From an uncultured Opitutales bacterium (GTDB lineage: Bacteria; Verrucomicrobiota; Verrucomicrobiia; Opitutales; Intestinicryptomonadaceae), in assembly GCA_934613645.1 (NCBI GenBank), contig CAKTTC010000001.1, positions 231,755-295,754 on the forward strand: DNA of 64,000 nucleotides, read 5' to 3'. Shown in pieces: positions 43,024-52,519 of the stretch. The notes under the pieces are model-generated. The model did no database searches, was not told the DNA's origin, and saw only the letters and a program-made list of their open reading frames with translations. Numbering within the stretch: the first letter of the stretch is position 1; each line of letters opens with the position of its first letter. A program made the translations under genes and the position numbers.

Positions 43024-43657
43024 TTATTTTCTCACGGGCGTGATAATTACGCTTCCGATAATCGTAACAGTGTTTTTGCTGCTGTTTTTGATTCGGAACA
43101 TAGGCGCGCCCGTTTCGAAGTTCGCGCTCATTCCCATTTTCGAGCACTTCGGCGTTGCCATGCCCGAGTCGGGCGTGGGCGGCGTTGCGTTCGACTTCCT
43201 CTCCACTATCGTCGTGGTTGTTTTCGTCACAATTCTCGGACTTTTTTCGCAGTTTCTTTTCGCAAAATTCCTAATTTCGCTTTCGGAAAGGCTCATCAAT
43301 AAAATCCCGTTCATCGGAATGGTCTACAGAACGGTAAAGCAGATTGTAGACACGTTCGCAAAGCAGAAAAAAACGGTTTTCCAGAAAGTGGTGCTGATTG
43401 AATTTCCGCGCAAGGGAACGTTCTCGGTAGGTTTTGTAACGAGCCAAACCGAGGGCGAAGTTGCAAAGAAAACCGACTCCGACTGCGTGAACGTGTTTGT
43501 GCCCACAACCCCCAACCCCACAAGCGGATTCCTGATGGCGGTGGAAAAAGACAGCGTAAAATACTTGGATATGTCGGTGGGCGACGCAATGAAATTCATA
43601 ATCTCGGGCGGCGCGGTGGCGTCGAACGCGGAGGCGGAAACGCCCCAAAAGAGGTAG
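43004..43657 (+). CDS. DUF502-family membrane protein
   Basis: A 217-residue integral membrane protein. MLKRLGNYFLTGVIITLPII is the typical N-terminus, with helices at about 8-30 and 65-90, then LINKIPFIGMVYRTVKQIVDTF and VVLIEFPRKGTFSVGFVT and a soluble β-domain with FVPTTPNPTSGFLMAV. Function unknown; related to a plant chloroplast/ER family (COV). The start at 43004 lies inside ybeY. Its stop is four bases before the RecO-like gene. Confidence 0.9.
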   Translation: MLKRLGNYFLTGVIITLPIIVTVFLLLFLIRNIGAPVSKFALIPIFEHFGVAMPESGVGGVAFDFLSTIVVVVFVTILGLFSQFLFAKFLISLSERLINKIPFIGMVYRTVKQIVDTFAKQKKTVFQKVVLIEFPRKGTFSVGFVTSQTEGEVAKKTDSDCVNVFVPTTPNPTSGFLMAVEKDSVKYLDMSVGDAMKFIISGGAVASNAEAETPQKR

Positions 43658-43661
43658 CGGC

Positions 43662-44270
43662 TTGGAGCGGGAACGCATAATAACTGCAGTTGTGCTCGAC
43701 CGCGAGCGGCGCGCAGAGGCGTCGGTAATGCTCACGGCGTTCTCTCCCGAAGACGGGCTTGTGTTTTTGTTCAAACGCCTGTCGGGCAAAAAAACGTCGC
43801 TCGTGCCCGACCTGTTCGACGAAATAGAGTGCTCGGTAAGCACGCCCGACGCCGACGCGCCCGTAAAGTTTCTGGGACAGTTCGAAGTCCTCAAGCGGCG
43901 TGCGGGCGTTTCGGCAAGCTACGAGAAGCTTTGCGCGGCGTCGGAAATAGCGTCGGTTGCAAAGTCGAACGGGGCGAACATCGACGAAAAGCGGACGCTC
44001 TTCGAACTTATTGCGCGCTCGCTCGACGCCATCGAGGCGCACGACAACCACGCAACGGTAAAAATAAAATTCCTCTACCTGCTTGCGCGCAATCAGGGCT
44101 ACGCCATAAAGGAGGATTTTTTCCGCTCGCTCTCCGACGCCGACAAATCGGACTTCTCCGAAATCCTCGCGCTTTCCACCGCCGACCAAGCCGCCGAAAA
44201 GCCGCGCTCCGAACGCCTCTACGAAATGCTAAAACGCTGGATTCTCTCCGAAACCGACATCGTTTTTTAG
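43662..44270 (+). CDS. RecO-like DNA repair protein, divergent
   Basis: A 202-residue protein starting at a TTG (43662) with AGAGGT about eight bases upstream; the next ATG (43728) would delete the first β-strands. The N-terminal OB-like region (EASVMLTAFSPEDGLVFLFKRL) and helical C-terminal part (YEKLCAASEIASVAK, LIARSLDAIE, KIKFLYLLARNQGY) follow the RecO layout, but no zinc cysteines are present. RecR is encoded in the same unit, which supports the call. Moderate certainty. Confidence 0.55.
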   Translation: MERERIITAVVLDRERRAEASVMLTAFSPEDGLVFLFKRLSGKKTSLVPDLFDEIECSVSTPDADAPVKFLGQFEVLKRRAGVSASYEKLCAASEIASVAKSNGANIDEKRTLFELIARSLDAIEAHDNHATVKIKFLYLLARNQGYAIKEDFFRSLSDADKSDFSEILALSTADQAAEKPRSERLYEMLKRWILSETDIVF

Positions 44271-44323
44271 CACGCCCTGCCCCGCGCAAATCAGCCGCGG
44301 CGGCGGGCGGCTTGGAGAGGCTG

Positions 44324-45223
44324 CTACACTCCTACGAATTCGCCCGCCTTCATTCCCTCTTTAGCGTAGCATTCCACGCCCTTCGCGCTCATTTCCACAA
44401 GCTTTTCGTTCCACTTGACGCCCTTGGGGAAAATCGAAATCACGCACGAGCCGCCGAAATTGAAGTATCCCGCCTCGTCGCCGCGCTCAACACAGTCGCC
44501 GACATTGCGCGTGTTGACAATGCTTCCGACGTTTGTAGCTCCTATTTCGAAAAACGCATAAAAGCCGAATTTCGGGTTTTCCACAATGTTCATAACGCGC
44601 CTGTTCTCCCACAAAACGCTCAGGCGCGGAACAAGCGCAATGGGGCTTACCGAATACAACGCGCCGTTTATGAGCCTGCGCGCGGCAATGCAGCCCGAAA
44701 GCGGAAAATGGAAACGGTGGTAGTCTACGGGCGCAAGGCGCGAAATAAGCATATCGCCGCCCCCGAAATTCCGTGCCAATTCGGCGTCGCCGAAGAAGGC
44801 GCGCAAATCGAAACGCTGCCCCTTGGCGTAGAATTTGTCGGCTTCGGAAACGTTGCGCACAAGCAGATGCCTGCCGTCGCTCGGGAACGAAACGGCGTTT
44901 TCGTTGTCCGCGTCTTCAATCGGGCGCGCGCCGTCAACAAGCCGCCGCGTAAAAAACGCGTTGAACGTTTCGTATTTTTCGGGAGAAAAAACCATTTCAT
45001 CGCAATTTATGCCGTTTTTTGCCACGAACGGGGCTACCGCCTTTGCGCTGCGTTTCGACGCCGCCCACATTCCGCATAGGCGCGAAAAAAATCCGCGCTT
45101 AAACAACGCCCAAACAGAAAGCGCGCCAATCGGATTCCCGTAGAGGAAGCGCATAAGCGACTCCGCGGGAACGTCCTCGCGCGCGAACGAATTTTTTTGA
45201 ATGTCGAAAAGTTTTATGCCCAT
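44324..45223 (-). CDS. psd: Phosphatidylserine decarboxylase
   Basis: A 299-residue pyruvoyl enzyme making phosphatidylethanolamine. FNFGGSCVISIF near 255-266 contains the self-cleavage site (Gly-Gly-Ser259), after which Ser becomes the pyruvoyl group; DYHRFHFPLSG near 168 carries the conserved His. The start at 45223 has GGAGAG about seven bases upstream and overlaps recD2 by ten bases. No pssA is adjacent; the gene sits at the end of the biotin operon. Confidence 0.93.
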   Translation of the reverse strand: MGIKLFDIQKNSFAREDVPAESLMRFLYGNPIGALSVWALFKRGFFSRLCGMWAASKRSAKAVAPFVAKNGINCDEMVFSPEKYETFNAFFTRRLVDGARPIEDADNENAVSFPSDGRHLLVRNVSEADKFYAKGQRFDLRAFFGDAELARNFGGGDMLISRLAPVDYHRFHFPLSGCIAARRLINGALYSVSPIALVPRLSVLWENRRVMNIVENPKFGFYAFFEIGATNVGSIVNTRNVGDCVERGDEAGYFNFGGSCVISIFPKGVKWNEKLVEMSAKGVECYAKEGMKAGEFVGV

Positions 45224-47397
45224 TTGAGTCTCTCCTTTAAAAATGTCCTGCGCTCCGCCGAGCGCGCGTTTTTTACCGCCCCGCTCCACGCGCTTTGATT
45301 GCCCACCACGAAAACCTTTTTGCGCCCGCGCGTGATTGCCGTGTAAAGCAGATTGCGCTGCAACATCACGAAATGCTGGCGCAAAAGCGGAATTACCACA
45401 ATCGGGAATTCGCTGCCCTGCGACTTGTGTATGCTTATTGCGTATGCCTGCTGGAAGTCGATTAAATTGCGCTTTTCAAGACGCACGCGCCTGCCGTCGA
45501 AATCGGCTTCAACGGGGTATTCGCCGCCTTTGGAAACGGCGGAGACAATTCCCATATCGCCGTTGAAAATGTCCAAATCGTAGTTGTTGCGCGTCTGCAT
45601 AATTTTGTCGCCGACGGCAAAATTGACGCCGCCGTATGAAACGGAATCAGCCCCCGAGTTCAGCGCGTGCTTGAGTTCTTCGTTGAGTTTCGCAATTCCG
45701 CCGCTGCCCTTGTGCATTGGCGCGAGAACCTGAATGTCGGCCACGGAATCCGCGCCGAACAAGCGCGGAAGCCTGTTCTTTACAAGGTCGACACAGGTTG
45801 CAACGCAGTCTTCGGGCGTGTCTGCGGGAATGAAAACGAGGTCGTCGTCGGGGTTTATCGAAGCCGCCGACGCCACGGGCACGCCGCCCATGGAGGTGTC
45901 GCCGTTAAGCACCGCGCGCGCAACTTCGACTATTCCGCTGCGTTCGCCCTGACGGAAAATTTTGTCGAGCCGCACGACGGGGAATTTGCCGCTGTCGATT
46001 ATGTCGCGCAAAACGTTTCCCGCTCCGACGCTCGGGAGCTGGTCGATGTCGCCGACAAGCACGAGGTGCGCGGGGCTTGGAACGGCGGCGAAAACCGCGG
46101 CGGCAAGCTTGGTGTCGAGCATTGAGGATTCGTCGATTACCAGAAACTTTGCGTTCATCGGGCGGTATTCGTTGTAGACGAATTTGCCGTCTTCAAACCC
46201 GAGCAGGCGGTGGACTGTTTTTGCCTCGCAGCGGGTGCTTTCGCCCATTCGCTGCGCGGCTTTTCCGGTAGGCGCGGCAAGCACGGGCGCGCATTTTTTC
46301 GCGCGGAGAATGTCGCAAACCGCCTTTAAAATTGTAGTTTTGCCCGTTCCCGGGCCGCCCGTTATTACGCATATTTTGTTTTCAAGCGCGGCGGCAACCG
46401 CCCGAGCCTGTTCGGGGGCGAATTCGAACCCCGCACGCTGCGTTGCCCAACGGACGGCGGCGTCGACTTTTATCGGCGGAAGACAACTCTGCGAGGTTGC
46501 TATGCGCCTGAGGTTTGCGGCTATGCGGCGTTCGGCGTAGTCGAGCGTATCGCGCTGGACGATGCCCTCGCCGACGTATTTCACCGCGCCTTCGCGCGTC
46601 AAAAGCCCGACGCCCTCGGCACACTTTTGCGCGTCCACTTCCAGCAACGCCGACGCCCGCGAAACAAGTTCCCCCACGGGCATACACGTTCCGCCCTCCT
46701 CCTCGCATTCACCAAGAACGTGCAAAAGCCCCGCGCCGATACGCTCGGGGCATTCGTTCGAAAGCCCGCCGTTGAGGGCAATCATATCGGCGGTTTTAAA
46801 GCCTATTCCGTCGATTTCGCGCGAAAGTCTGTAGGGCTGCTCGCGCACAATCCGCGCGGCGTCCGCGCCGAAGCGGTTGATTATGCGCACGCACATGGAA
46901 ACGCCTATGCCGTAGACGCGCAGAGCAATAACGAGGTCGCGCAATCCCTTTTGCTCCTCCCACGACTTGCGTATGCGCGCGAGGCGTTCGCGCCCGATTC
47001 CCTTTATTTCCAGAAGCCGCGCGCTTGCGGTGTCGATAATCTCGAGGGTGCGCTCGCCGAAAACGTCGACAATGCGCTTGGCGTAGGTAGGCCCGATTCC
47101 GTCAACAAGGCTTCCCAGAAATTTCTCGATTCCGTAGACGCCCGAAGGCAGGCGCGATTCGAACGACGCCACTTTAATCTGGTTGCCGTATGACGAATGC
47201 CGCACCCACTGCCCCGTAACGTCGATTGTCTCGCCGCACTGAAGCGACGGCATTGTGCCCGTGATTGTGATGTTTTTTGCCGAACCGTCCTTTGCGCGCA
47301 CGCGCAGCGTTGCAATGCAGTAGAAGTTTTCCTCGTTGAAGAAAACTATGCGCTCCACAACCCCGCTTACCTTGACGTATTCGGGCGCGTTCATCAT
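45214..47397 (-). CDS. recD2: RecD2-type ATP-dependent DNA helicase
   Basis: A 727-residue SF1B helicase of the RecD2 class found in bacteria without RecBC. N-terminal OB and HhH regions (LGSLVDGIGPTYAKRIVDVFG; SREIDGIGFKTADMIAL) precede the motor: Walker A ITGGPGTGKTT near 343, DESSMLD (motif II), GDIDQLPSVGAG (III), and motif VI ITRGRKKV near the end. It unwinds 5'-tailed DNA. The start at 47397 overlaps the HAD gene stop by ATGA. Confidence 0.95.
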   Translation of the reverse strand: MMNAPEYVKVSGVVERIVFFNEENFYCIATLRVRAKDGSAKNITITGTMPSLQCGETIDVTGQWVRHSSYGNQIKVASFESRLPSGVYGIEKFLGSLVDGIGPTYAKRIVDVFGERTLEIIDTASARLLEIKGIGRERLARIRKSWEEQKGLRDLVIALRVYGIGVSMCVRIINRFGADAARIVREQPYRLSREIDGIGFKTADMIALNGGLSNECPERIGAGLLHVLGECEEEGGTCMPVGELVSRASALLEVDAQKCAEGVGLLTREGAVKYVGEGIVQRDTLDYAERRIAANLRRIATSQSCLPPIKVDAAVRWATQRAGFEFAPEQARAVAAALENKICVITGGPGTGKTTILKAVCDILRAKKCAPVLAAPTGKAAQRMGESTRCEAKTVHRLLGFEDGKFVYNEYRPMNAKFLVIDESSMLDTKLAAAVFAAVPSPAHLVLVGDIDQLPSVGAGNVLRDIIDSGKFPVVRLDKIFRQGERSGIVEVARAVLNGDTSMGGVPVASAASINPDDDLVFIPADTPEDCVATCVDLVKNRLPRLFGADSVADIQVLAPMHKGSGGIAKLNEELKHALNSGADSVSYGGVNFAVGDKIMQTRNNYDLDIFNGDMGIVSAVSKGGEYPVEADFDGRRVRLEKRNLIDFQQAYAISIHKSQGSEFPIVVIPLLRQHFVMLQRNLLYTAITRGRKKVFVVGNQSAWSGAVKNARSAERRTFLKERLKWA

Positions 47398-48074
47398 TCA
47401 AGCGGCGCGCCGAACACGGCGGCGGAAAGCTGTTTTAAATTGTCGAAAACTCCGATTGCGTCGGGACACTTTTGAACGAGAGTTTCGCGCGAATCCCCGC
47501 CCGTCGCCACAAGCGCGGAGGCCGCGCCCACGTTGGCGGCGGCGGCGTAGTCGAAGGGGGAATCGCCCACGCAGACCACTTCGGCAGCCGAAAGCCCGAG
47601 CGACGCCAACGCGGCGCGCGAAAATTCGGCGTCGGGCTTGCGCGCAGAATGGAGGGTTGTGGCGGTAATGCTGTCGAAATACCCGAACAGTCCGAGTTTC
47701 CGCAGCACGGCGTCAGCACCCTCGCGCTGTTTGTTGGTGAAGCAGCCGAGCTTCAGCCCGCGCGCGCGCAACGCTTTCAGAACGTCTTCGGCAAAGGGCA
47801 TTGCCCGCAGCCCACAAAAAACGTAGTCGGAATATGTGCGCATGTAAAGTTCCGCCGTTTTCTCATACATATCGGCGAACTCCGTGTCGGCCAAGAGGCG
47901 TTTCATCGTAATCAGAATAGAGCCGCCGACTGTCTTGACGAGCTTTTCGTAGCTCGGTGCGGGAATGCCGAACGCCTCGAACGCCGCGCTTGTGCAGCGG
48001 TGTATGGCGGTGTAGTTGTCGGCAAGCGTTCCGTCCAAATCGAAAAGCGCGCCTTTGAAATTGAAGTTCTCCAT
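47394..48074 (-). CDS. HAD-family phosphatase, phosphoglycolate phosphatase-like
   Basis: A 226-residue HAD enzyme. Motif I DLDGTLAD near 12-19, motif II CFTNK, motif III Lys in SARKPDAEFS and motif IV GDSPFDYAAA. The helical cap between motifs I and II indicates subclass IA, as in Gph and PpaX. It lies between bioD and recD2 with a two-base gap to bioD. In a biotin operon a housekeeping role is as likely as a biotin role. Confidence 0.85.
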   Translation of the reverse strand: MENFNFKGALFDLDGTLADNYTAIHRCTSAAFEAFGIPAPSYEKLVKTVGGSILITMKRLLADTEFADMYEKTAELYMRTYSDYVFCGLRAMPFAEDVLKALRARGLKLGCFTNKQREGADAVLRKLGLFGYFDSITATTLHSARKPDAEFSRAALASLGLSAAEVVCVGDSPFDYAAAANVGAASALVATGGDSRETLVQKCPDAIGVFDNLKQLSAAVFGAPLE

Positions 48075-48076
48075 GG

Positions 48077-48712
48077 CTAAAACGAAATCCCCGGCATTGT
48101 GATGAATTCTGCCGACGGAAAATGTTTTGACAAATATTTTTTTATGAAATCGGCGGTAGACTTTGTTATGTCGGCGGGCGCGTCGGCAAAGGTGTTGTAG
48201 ACAACCCCCTTCATGCGCATTCCGCGCGCCCTGCACGCTTCAAGCGAAAGCAGCGCGTGGTTGAGTCCGCCGAGCTTCGACGAAACAACCAAAAACGTCT
48301 CGGGCGCAAATTCGGCGGCGTAGTCTATTGTAAGAAGGTCGTCGGTAAGCGGAACCATAAGCCCGCCCGCGCCCTCGAGCAAAACGACGTCGAACAACTC
48401 CTCAAGTTTGCGCGTGCGCCGCGTTATTTCGGCGGGGTCGATGCGCACGCCCTCCAGTGCCGCAGCCAAATGCGGAGAGGCGGGATACCCGAAAACGTAG
48501 GCGCAGGTGGTGGAGTCCAAGTCTTCGGGAAGCAAATCAATTCCCATTATTTTCCGATGAACAACGATGTCGTCGGATATTTTTTCGCAGCCTGTCTGGA
48601 CGAGTTTTTGCGTTATAACGCGCAGCCCGCGCTGCGCAAAACGCCGCGCCAAGAAGCCCGTAGCCACTGTTTTACCGACGTCGGTGTCGGTTCCGCTTAC
48701 AAAATAAACCAT
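48077..48712 (-). CDS. bioD: Dethiobiotin synthetase
   Basis: A 211-residue ATP-dependent enzyme closing the ureido ring of biotin from DAPA and CO2. P-loop GTDTDVGKT near 7-15, EGAGGLMVPL near 112 and KLVQTGCE with the CO2/DAPA-binding Lys region. ATG at 48712 (MVYFVSG) is preferred over an in-frame TTG at 48718. It begins two bases after the fused bioG-bioC gene. Confidence 0.95.
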   Translation of the reverse strand: MVYFVSGTDTDVGKTVATGFLARRFAQRGLRVITQKLVQTGCEKISDDIVVHRKIMGIDLLPEDLDSTTCAYVFGYPASPHLAAALEGVRIDPAEITRRTRKLEELFDVVLLEGAGGLMVPLTDDLLTIDYAAEFAPETFLVVSSKLGGLNHALLSLEACRARGMRMKGVVYNTFADAPADITKSTADFIKKYLSKHFPSAEFITMPGISF

Positions 48713-48714
48713 AC

Positions 48715-50079
48715 TCAAACTTTTTTGGCAATTACATACATCGGGTTGTAGGTTAGCGGAACGCCGCCGCAGTCGGAAAAACGCCGCTCGTATTCGGCGA
48801 GGAATTTTTCCAGCTTTGCGCGCGTCCAGAAAGAGGCGTATTGCCCGTTTACGCCCGTTGTTTTTATGTGGCGCAAAACGTCGAGCGGCGACTTGAAAAG
48901 CAGCCGTATGCGCTCCTGCGCGCAGAACAAAATTTCGAAGCCCGCCGTCTCAATTTCCCGACGGAACGCGTCCAAAGAATCGTATTCAAGCGAATTTCCG
49001 CAGAGTGCGGCAATTTCCGAAAAATTCTCCGTCCCGAAAGACGAAAGCGCAAGCACGCCGCCCGAGCGCATTGCCTTGTGTAGCTTTGCGTAAACGCCCG
49101 CGCGGTTTTCCACCCACTGCAGGCACGACGCCGACACAACCAAATCGGGCGAATTGCGCACGGCTACGTCTTCTATTGCGCCCGCGCAAAACGACGCGCC
49201 GAACTTTGCCGCAACGTCAACGCAAAGCCTGCTTGAATCGTTCACGACATAGTTTTTGCAGTGCAGATATTTTTTTATCTGCGAGGTAAGAAAGCCCGTT
49301 CCGCAGCCGAATTCGAACACGTTTTCAAACACGCGGTCGGGGAAAAACCCGCACAACTTTTCGCGCAGGTAAAGCGCGGCGTTTTTTTGGACGGTTGCAC
49401 ACTTGTCGTAGCAGTCGGCGTAGCGTTCGAAGGCCGCCTCCTTTTTCGCCGAACGGAACGGAAAATTGAGCGCGTATTCAAGCAGTTTCGGGTTCAGATG
49501 CGCGCCAGTCCAGACCGACAAATTCGGCACTGCGCGCGCGACGTTTTCGACGGGGAAAATCCTGTCCGACTCGCACGCGAAAGCGGCGTCCCACTGCGAC
49601 TGCCGCTCGGGGTTTGCCGCAAAAAATGCGGCGCAGGCGGCAAGTTCGGCTTTCAGCTCGCGAGCGGGTCTGTCGCACAGAAAGCGGCGCAAAGACGCGT
49701 CGCCCCCGCAGACGCGGCGGAAGAATTTTTCAGAGACCGACTCGAACGAATCGAGCGTCTTTTCGAAAATTGCACGCGGTATGCCGAGAGTGTCGTCCAC
49801 GGGGAAAGGCGTGCCGCAAATTGCGGTTCTGGAGGCTACGTTGCGCCAATCGGCCGTTATGAAGTCGGCAACCTTCACGCCGAACGACCACCCGAAAACC
49901 GCGACTTTTTCATACGCCGAAAAGTCCTCCATAAGCGCGAAGTCGGAATAGTCGAAAACAACGCACACATCGGCGGGCGGAAGCGCGACGCCCGAAAGAA
50001 TGCGCGCGTCGGACGCGAACCCCGCAAAAAACACGGCGGCGTTTTTTCCGCCCCGTCTGCTAAGCCACTCGTATTTCAT
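48715..50079 (-). CDS. BioG-BioC fusion: pimeloyl-ACP methyl ester esterase and malonyl-ACP O-methyltransferase
   Basis: A 454-residue bifunctional protein. Residues 1 to about 205 match the BioG (DUF452) α/β hydrolase: opening MKYEWLSRRGGKNAAVFFAGF, nucleophile GWSFG (Ser65), Asp172 in ESDRIFP and His194 in GAHLNP as the likely triad. Residues from about 215 form BioC, with YDKCATVQ, SAM motif I VFEFGCGTG (254-262) and SASCLQWV. BioC methylates malonyl-ACP to disguise it for fatty acid elongation; BioG removes the methyl once pimeloyl-ACP is made. Having both on one chain couples first and last steps. Overlaps bioF by four bases. Confidence 0.9.
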   Translation of the reverse strand: MKYEWLSRRGGKNAAVFFAGFASDARILSGVALPPADVCVVFDYSDFALMEDFSAYEKVAVFGWSFGVKVADFITADWRNVASRTAICGTPFPVDDTLGIPRAIFEKTLDSFESVSEKFFRRVCGGDASLRRFLCDRPARELKAELAACAAFFAANPERQSQWDAAFACESDRIFPVENVARAVPNLSVWTGAHLNPKLLEYALNFPFRSAKKEAAFERYADCYDKCATVQKNAALYLREKLCGFFPDRVFENVFEFGCGTGFLTSQIKKYLHCKNYVVNDSSRLCVDVAAKFGASFCAGAIEDVAVRNSPDLVVSASCLQWVENRAGVYAKLHKAMRSGGVLALSSFGTENFSEIAALCGNSLEYDSLDAFRREIETAGFEILFCAQERIRLLFKSPLDVLRHIKTTGVNGQYASFWTRAKLEKFLAEYERRFSDCGGVPLTYNPMYVIAKKV

Positions 50080-51236
50080 TTTCCGCGCAGATTCTCAAAT
50101 TCCCGCGCGAAAATTTCAAGTTCAGATTTCGACATTTTGGCGTTTAGCGAAAGCCGCAGCCGCGCCGAATTTTTCGGAACTGTCGGATACCTCACCGCGG
50201 GCGTCCAATAGCCGCGCTCAAGCAGGCGTTGCGCCAGACGCTCCGCCGCGGATTCGCCCCCGACAACCACGGGAACAATCTGCGAATCGCCCAATACTTC
50301 CGCCCCCGAAAGCGCGCCGCGCAGGAAATCGGCGTTTTGGCGCAATGCGGCGCGGCGGTCGTCCATTTTCAGGATTTTGTCGAAAACAAAACGCGTCCAA
50401 AGAGCAGAAAGCGGCGGCATTGCAGTTGTAAAGATGAACGGGCGCGCGCGGTTTACAAGCAGCTCGCGGATTTGGTGCGGCACAACGGCGACAGCCCCCT
50501 GAGAGGCAACCGCCTTGCCGAGCGTGCACATTATAATATCGACATCGCCCGCAATTCCAAGCTCCGCGCACAAGCCAAGCCCGCCGCCCCGAACGCCGAA
50601 GCTGTGGGCTTCGTCAACATACAAAAACGCGCCGAACTCCCGTTTGAGCGAAACGAGCGCGCGCAGGTCGGCAGTGTCGCCGTCCATGCTGAAAACGCTT
50701 TCGGTAATAATGAAGACGTTCTCGAAATTCCCCCTTTCGGATTCCAGAAGCGAACGCAGGTGGTCGAGGTTGTTGTGCGCGAACCTGAAGAACTTGCACG
50801 GCGAGAGCTTCAGGGCGTCAATCAGGCTTGCGTGAACGAGTTTGTCGCAGAAAACGGCGTCGTTTTTGTCGGCGAGGGCGGGCAAAATCCCCGTGTTTGC
50901 GTGGTATCCGCCGTTGAAAAGCAGGCACTCGCGCGGCGCGCCCGACGCCGAAAACAGGTCGGCAAAATACTTTTCGAGCATCTCGAATGCGGGGCTGTCC
51001 CCACCCAAAAGGCGCGACGAAACCGCCGACATCAGAAATTCAGATTTATCCAAATTTGACAGAAATTCACTTTGAATATCAAAATCGGAGGAAATTCCCA
51101 AATAGTCGTTCGTTACGAAATTGAAAACTTCGCCGCCGCCAAGTTCTATGCGCGAGCCGCGCGGGCGCGACTGCACAAGCGCGCGGTAGACGACGCCGCC
51201 GCGTATTTGCTCGAGTATACGTCCGAATTTGTCCAT
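50076..51236 (-). CDS. bioF: 8-amino-7-oxononanoate synthase
   Basis: A 386-residue PLP enzyme condensing pimeloyl-ACP with alanine. NDYLGISSD, FNGGYHANTGIL, DEAHSFGVRGGGLG and the PLP lysine in CTLGKAVASQG are present, with RLRLSLNA near the C-terminus. The start at 51236 (MDKFGRILEQ) is two bases after the bioA stop; longer readings lie inside bioA. Confidence 0.94.
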   Translation of the reverse strand: MDKFGRILEQIRGGVVYRALVQSRPRGSRIELGGGEVFNFVTNDYLGISSDFDIQSEFLSNLDKSEFLMSAVSSRLLGGDSPAFEMLEKYFADLFSASGAPRECLLFNGGYHANTGILPALADKNDAVFCDKLVHASLIDALKLSPCKFFRFAHNNLDHLRSLLESERGNFENVFIITESVFSMDGDTADLRALVSLKREFGAFLYVDEAHSFGVRGGGLGLCAELGIAGDVDIIMCTLGKAVASQGAVAVVPHQIRELLVNRARPFIFTTAMPPLSALWTRFVFDKILKMDDRRAALRQNADFLRGALSGAEVLGDSQIVPVVVGGESAAERLAQRLLERGYWTPAVRYPTVPKNSARLRLSLNAKMSKSELEIFAREFENLRGK

Positions 51237-51238
51237 TT

Positions 51239-52519
51239 TCAGAGCGATTTTACCGTTTCCACAACCGCGTTGCACAGCGTTTTCAGGTCGGCGTCGGAAA
51301 TCACGAAAGGCGGCATACAGTAGACGAGCCTTCCGAACGGGCGCAGCCACGCGCCGCGCTCCAGCAGGCGTTTTTGCACGAGCGCAACGTCTACGGATTC
51401 GCGCATTTCAACCACGCCGATAGCCCCGAAGCAGCGCACGTCGGCGACTGTTTCAAGCGATTTAAGCGGCGAAAGCGATTCCGCCAAAATCCGCTCTATT
51501 TGGGCGACGCGCGCGCAGACATCGAAGCTTTCAAAACAGTCGAGCGCGGCGTTGGCGGCGGCGCACGCAAGGGGATTTGCCATAAAAGTGGGCCCGTGCA
51601 TAAAAAGCCCCACGCCACCGTCGGAAATGGTGTCGGCAACTTCGGCGGTTGCAAGCGTTGCCGCAAAGCTCATATACCCGCCCGTCAAAGCCTTGCCCAC
51701 GCACATTATGTCGGCGCAAACGCCCGCGTATTCGGAGGCGAAAACCTTTCCCGTGCGCCCGAAGCCCGTGGCGATTTCGTCCAAGATAAGCAGCACGCCG
51801 AACTCGTCGCAGGCGGCGCGCAGACGGCGCAAATACTCGGGGCTGTAGAAGCGCATACCGCCCGCGCCCTGCACTATCGGCTCTACGATAACCGCGGCTA
51901 TTTCGCGCGAATGTTCGCGCAGGATTTTGCGCATACTTTCGAAATCGGCTTCGTCAAAGGCGTCGCGGACGCCGCATTTCGGGCGGTCGGCAAAGTAGTG
52001 CACGGCAAGCGCGCCCGTGAAAACGGTGTGCATTCCATTGACGGGGTCGCAAACCGACATTGCGTTCCAAGTGTCGCCGTGGTATCCGCCCCGTATTGTG
52101 GCGAATTTCACTTTTCCCGAAACGCCCTTCGCGCGCCAAAACTGCAACGCCATCTTCATTGCAACCTCGACGGAAACCGAACCCGAATCGCAGAAGAAAA
52201 CCCTGTCAAGCCCCTTCGGCGACATATCCACAAGCCGCTTTGCAAGACGCACGGCGGGCGCGTGGGTGAGTCCGCCGAACATAACGTGGGCGAATTTTTC
52301 AAGCTGCGCGCGCACCGCCGCGTTTATGCGCGGGTTGTTGTATCCGTAGGCTACCGCCCACCACGACGACATTCCGTCTATTACGCTGCGCCCGTCGGCA
52401 AGCTCGAGCCTCACGCCGCGCGCGCCGACAACCTCGTAGACGCCCAGCGGGTTTTTCATCGACGCATACGGGTGCCAGACGTGCAGGCGGTCGTATTCGA
52501 GAATTTCCTCAGAATTCAT
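51239..52519 (-). CDS. bioA: Adenosylmethionine-8-amino-7-oxononanoate aminotransferase
   Basis: A 426-residue class III aminotransferase using SAM as amino donor to make DAPA. HVWHPYASM near 14, SWWAVAYGYNNP, CDSGSVSVEVAMKMA, RGGYHGDTW, LLILDEIATGFGRTG and the PLP lysine in CVGKALTGGY. Tyr in RGGYHGDTW and the SWW motif are typical of BioA. The start at 52519 overlaps the bioB end by 11 bases. Confidence 0.95.
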   Translation of the reverse strand: MNSEEILEYDRLHVWHPYASMKNPLGVYEVVGARGVRLELADGRSVIDGMSSWWAVAYGYNNPRINAAVRAQLEKFAHVMFGGLTHAPAVRLAKRLVDMSPKGLDRVFFCDSGSVSVEVAMKMALQFWRAKGVSGKVKFATIRGGYHGDTWNAMSVCDPVNGMHTVFTGALAVHYFADRPKCGVRDAFDEADFESMRKILREHSREIAAVIVEPIVQGAGGMRFYSPEYLRRLRAACDEFGVLLILDEIATGFGRTGKVFASEYAGVCADIMCVGKALTGGYMSFAATLATAEVADTISDGGVGLFMHGPTFMANPLACAAANAALDCFESFDVCARVAQIERILAESLSPLKSLETVADVRCFGAIGVVEMRESVDVALVQKRLLERGAWLRPFGRLVYCMPPFVISDADLKTLCNAVVETVKSL

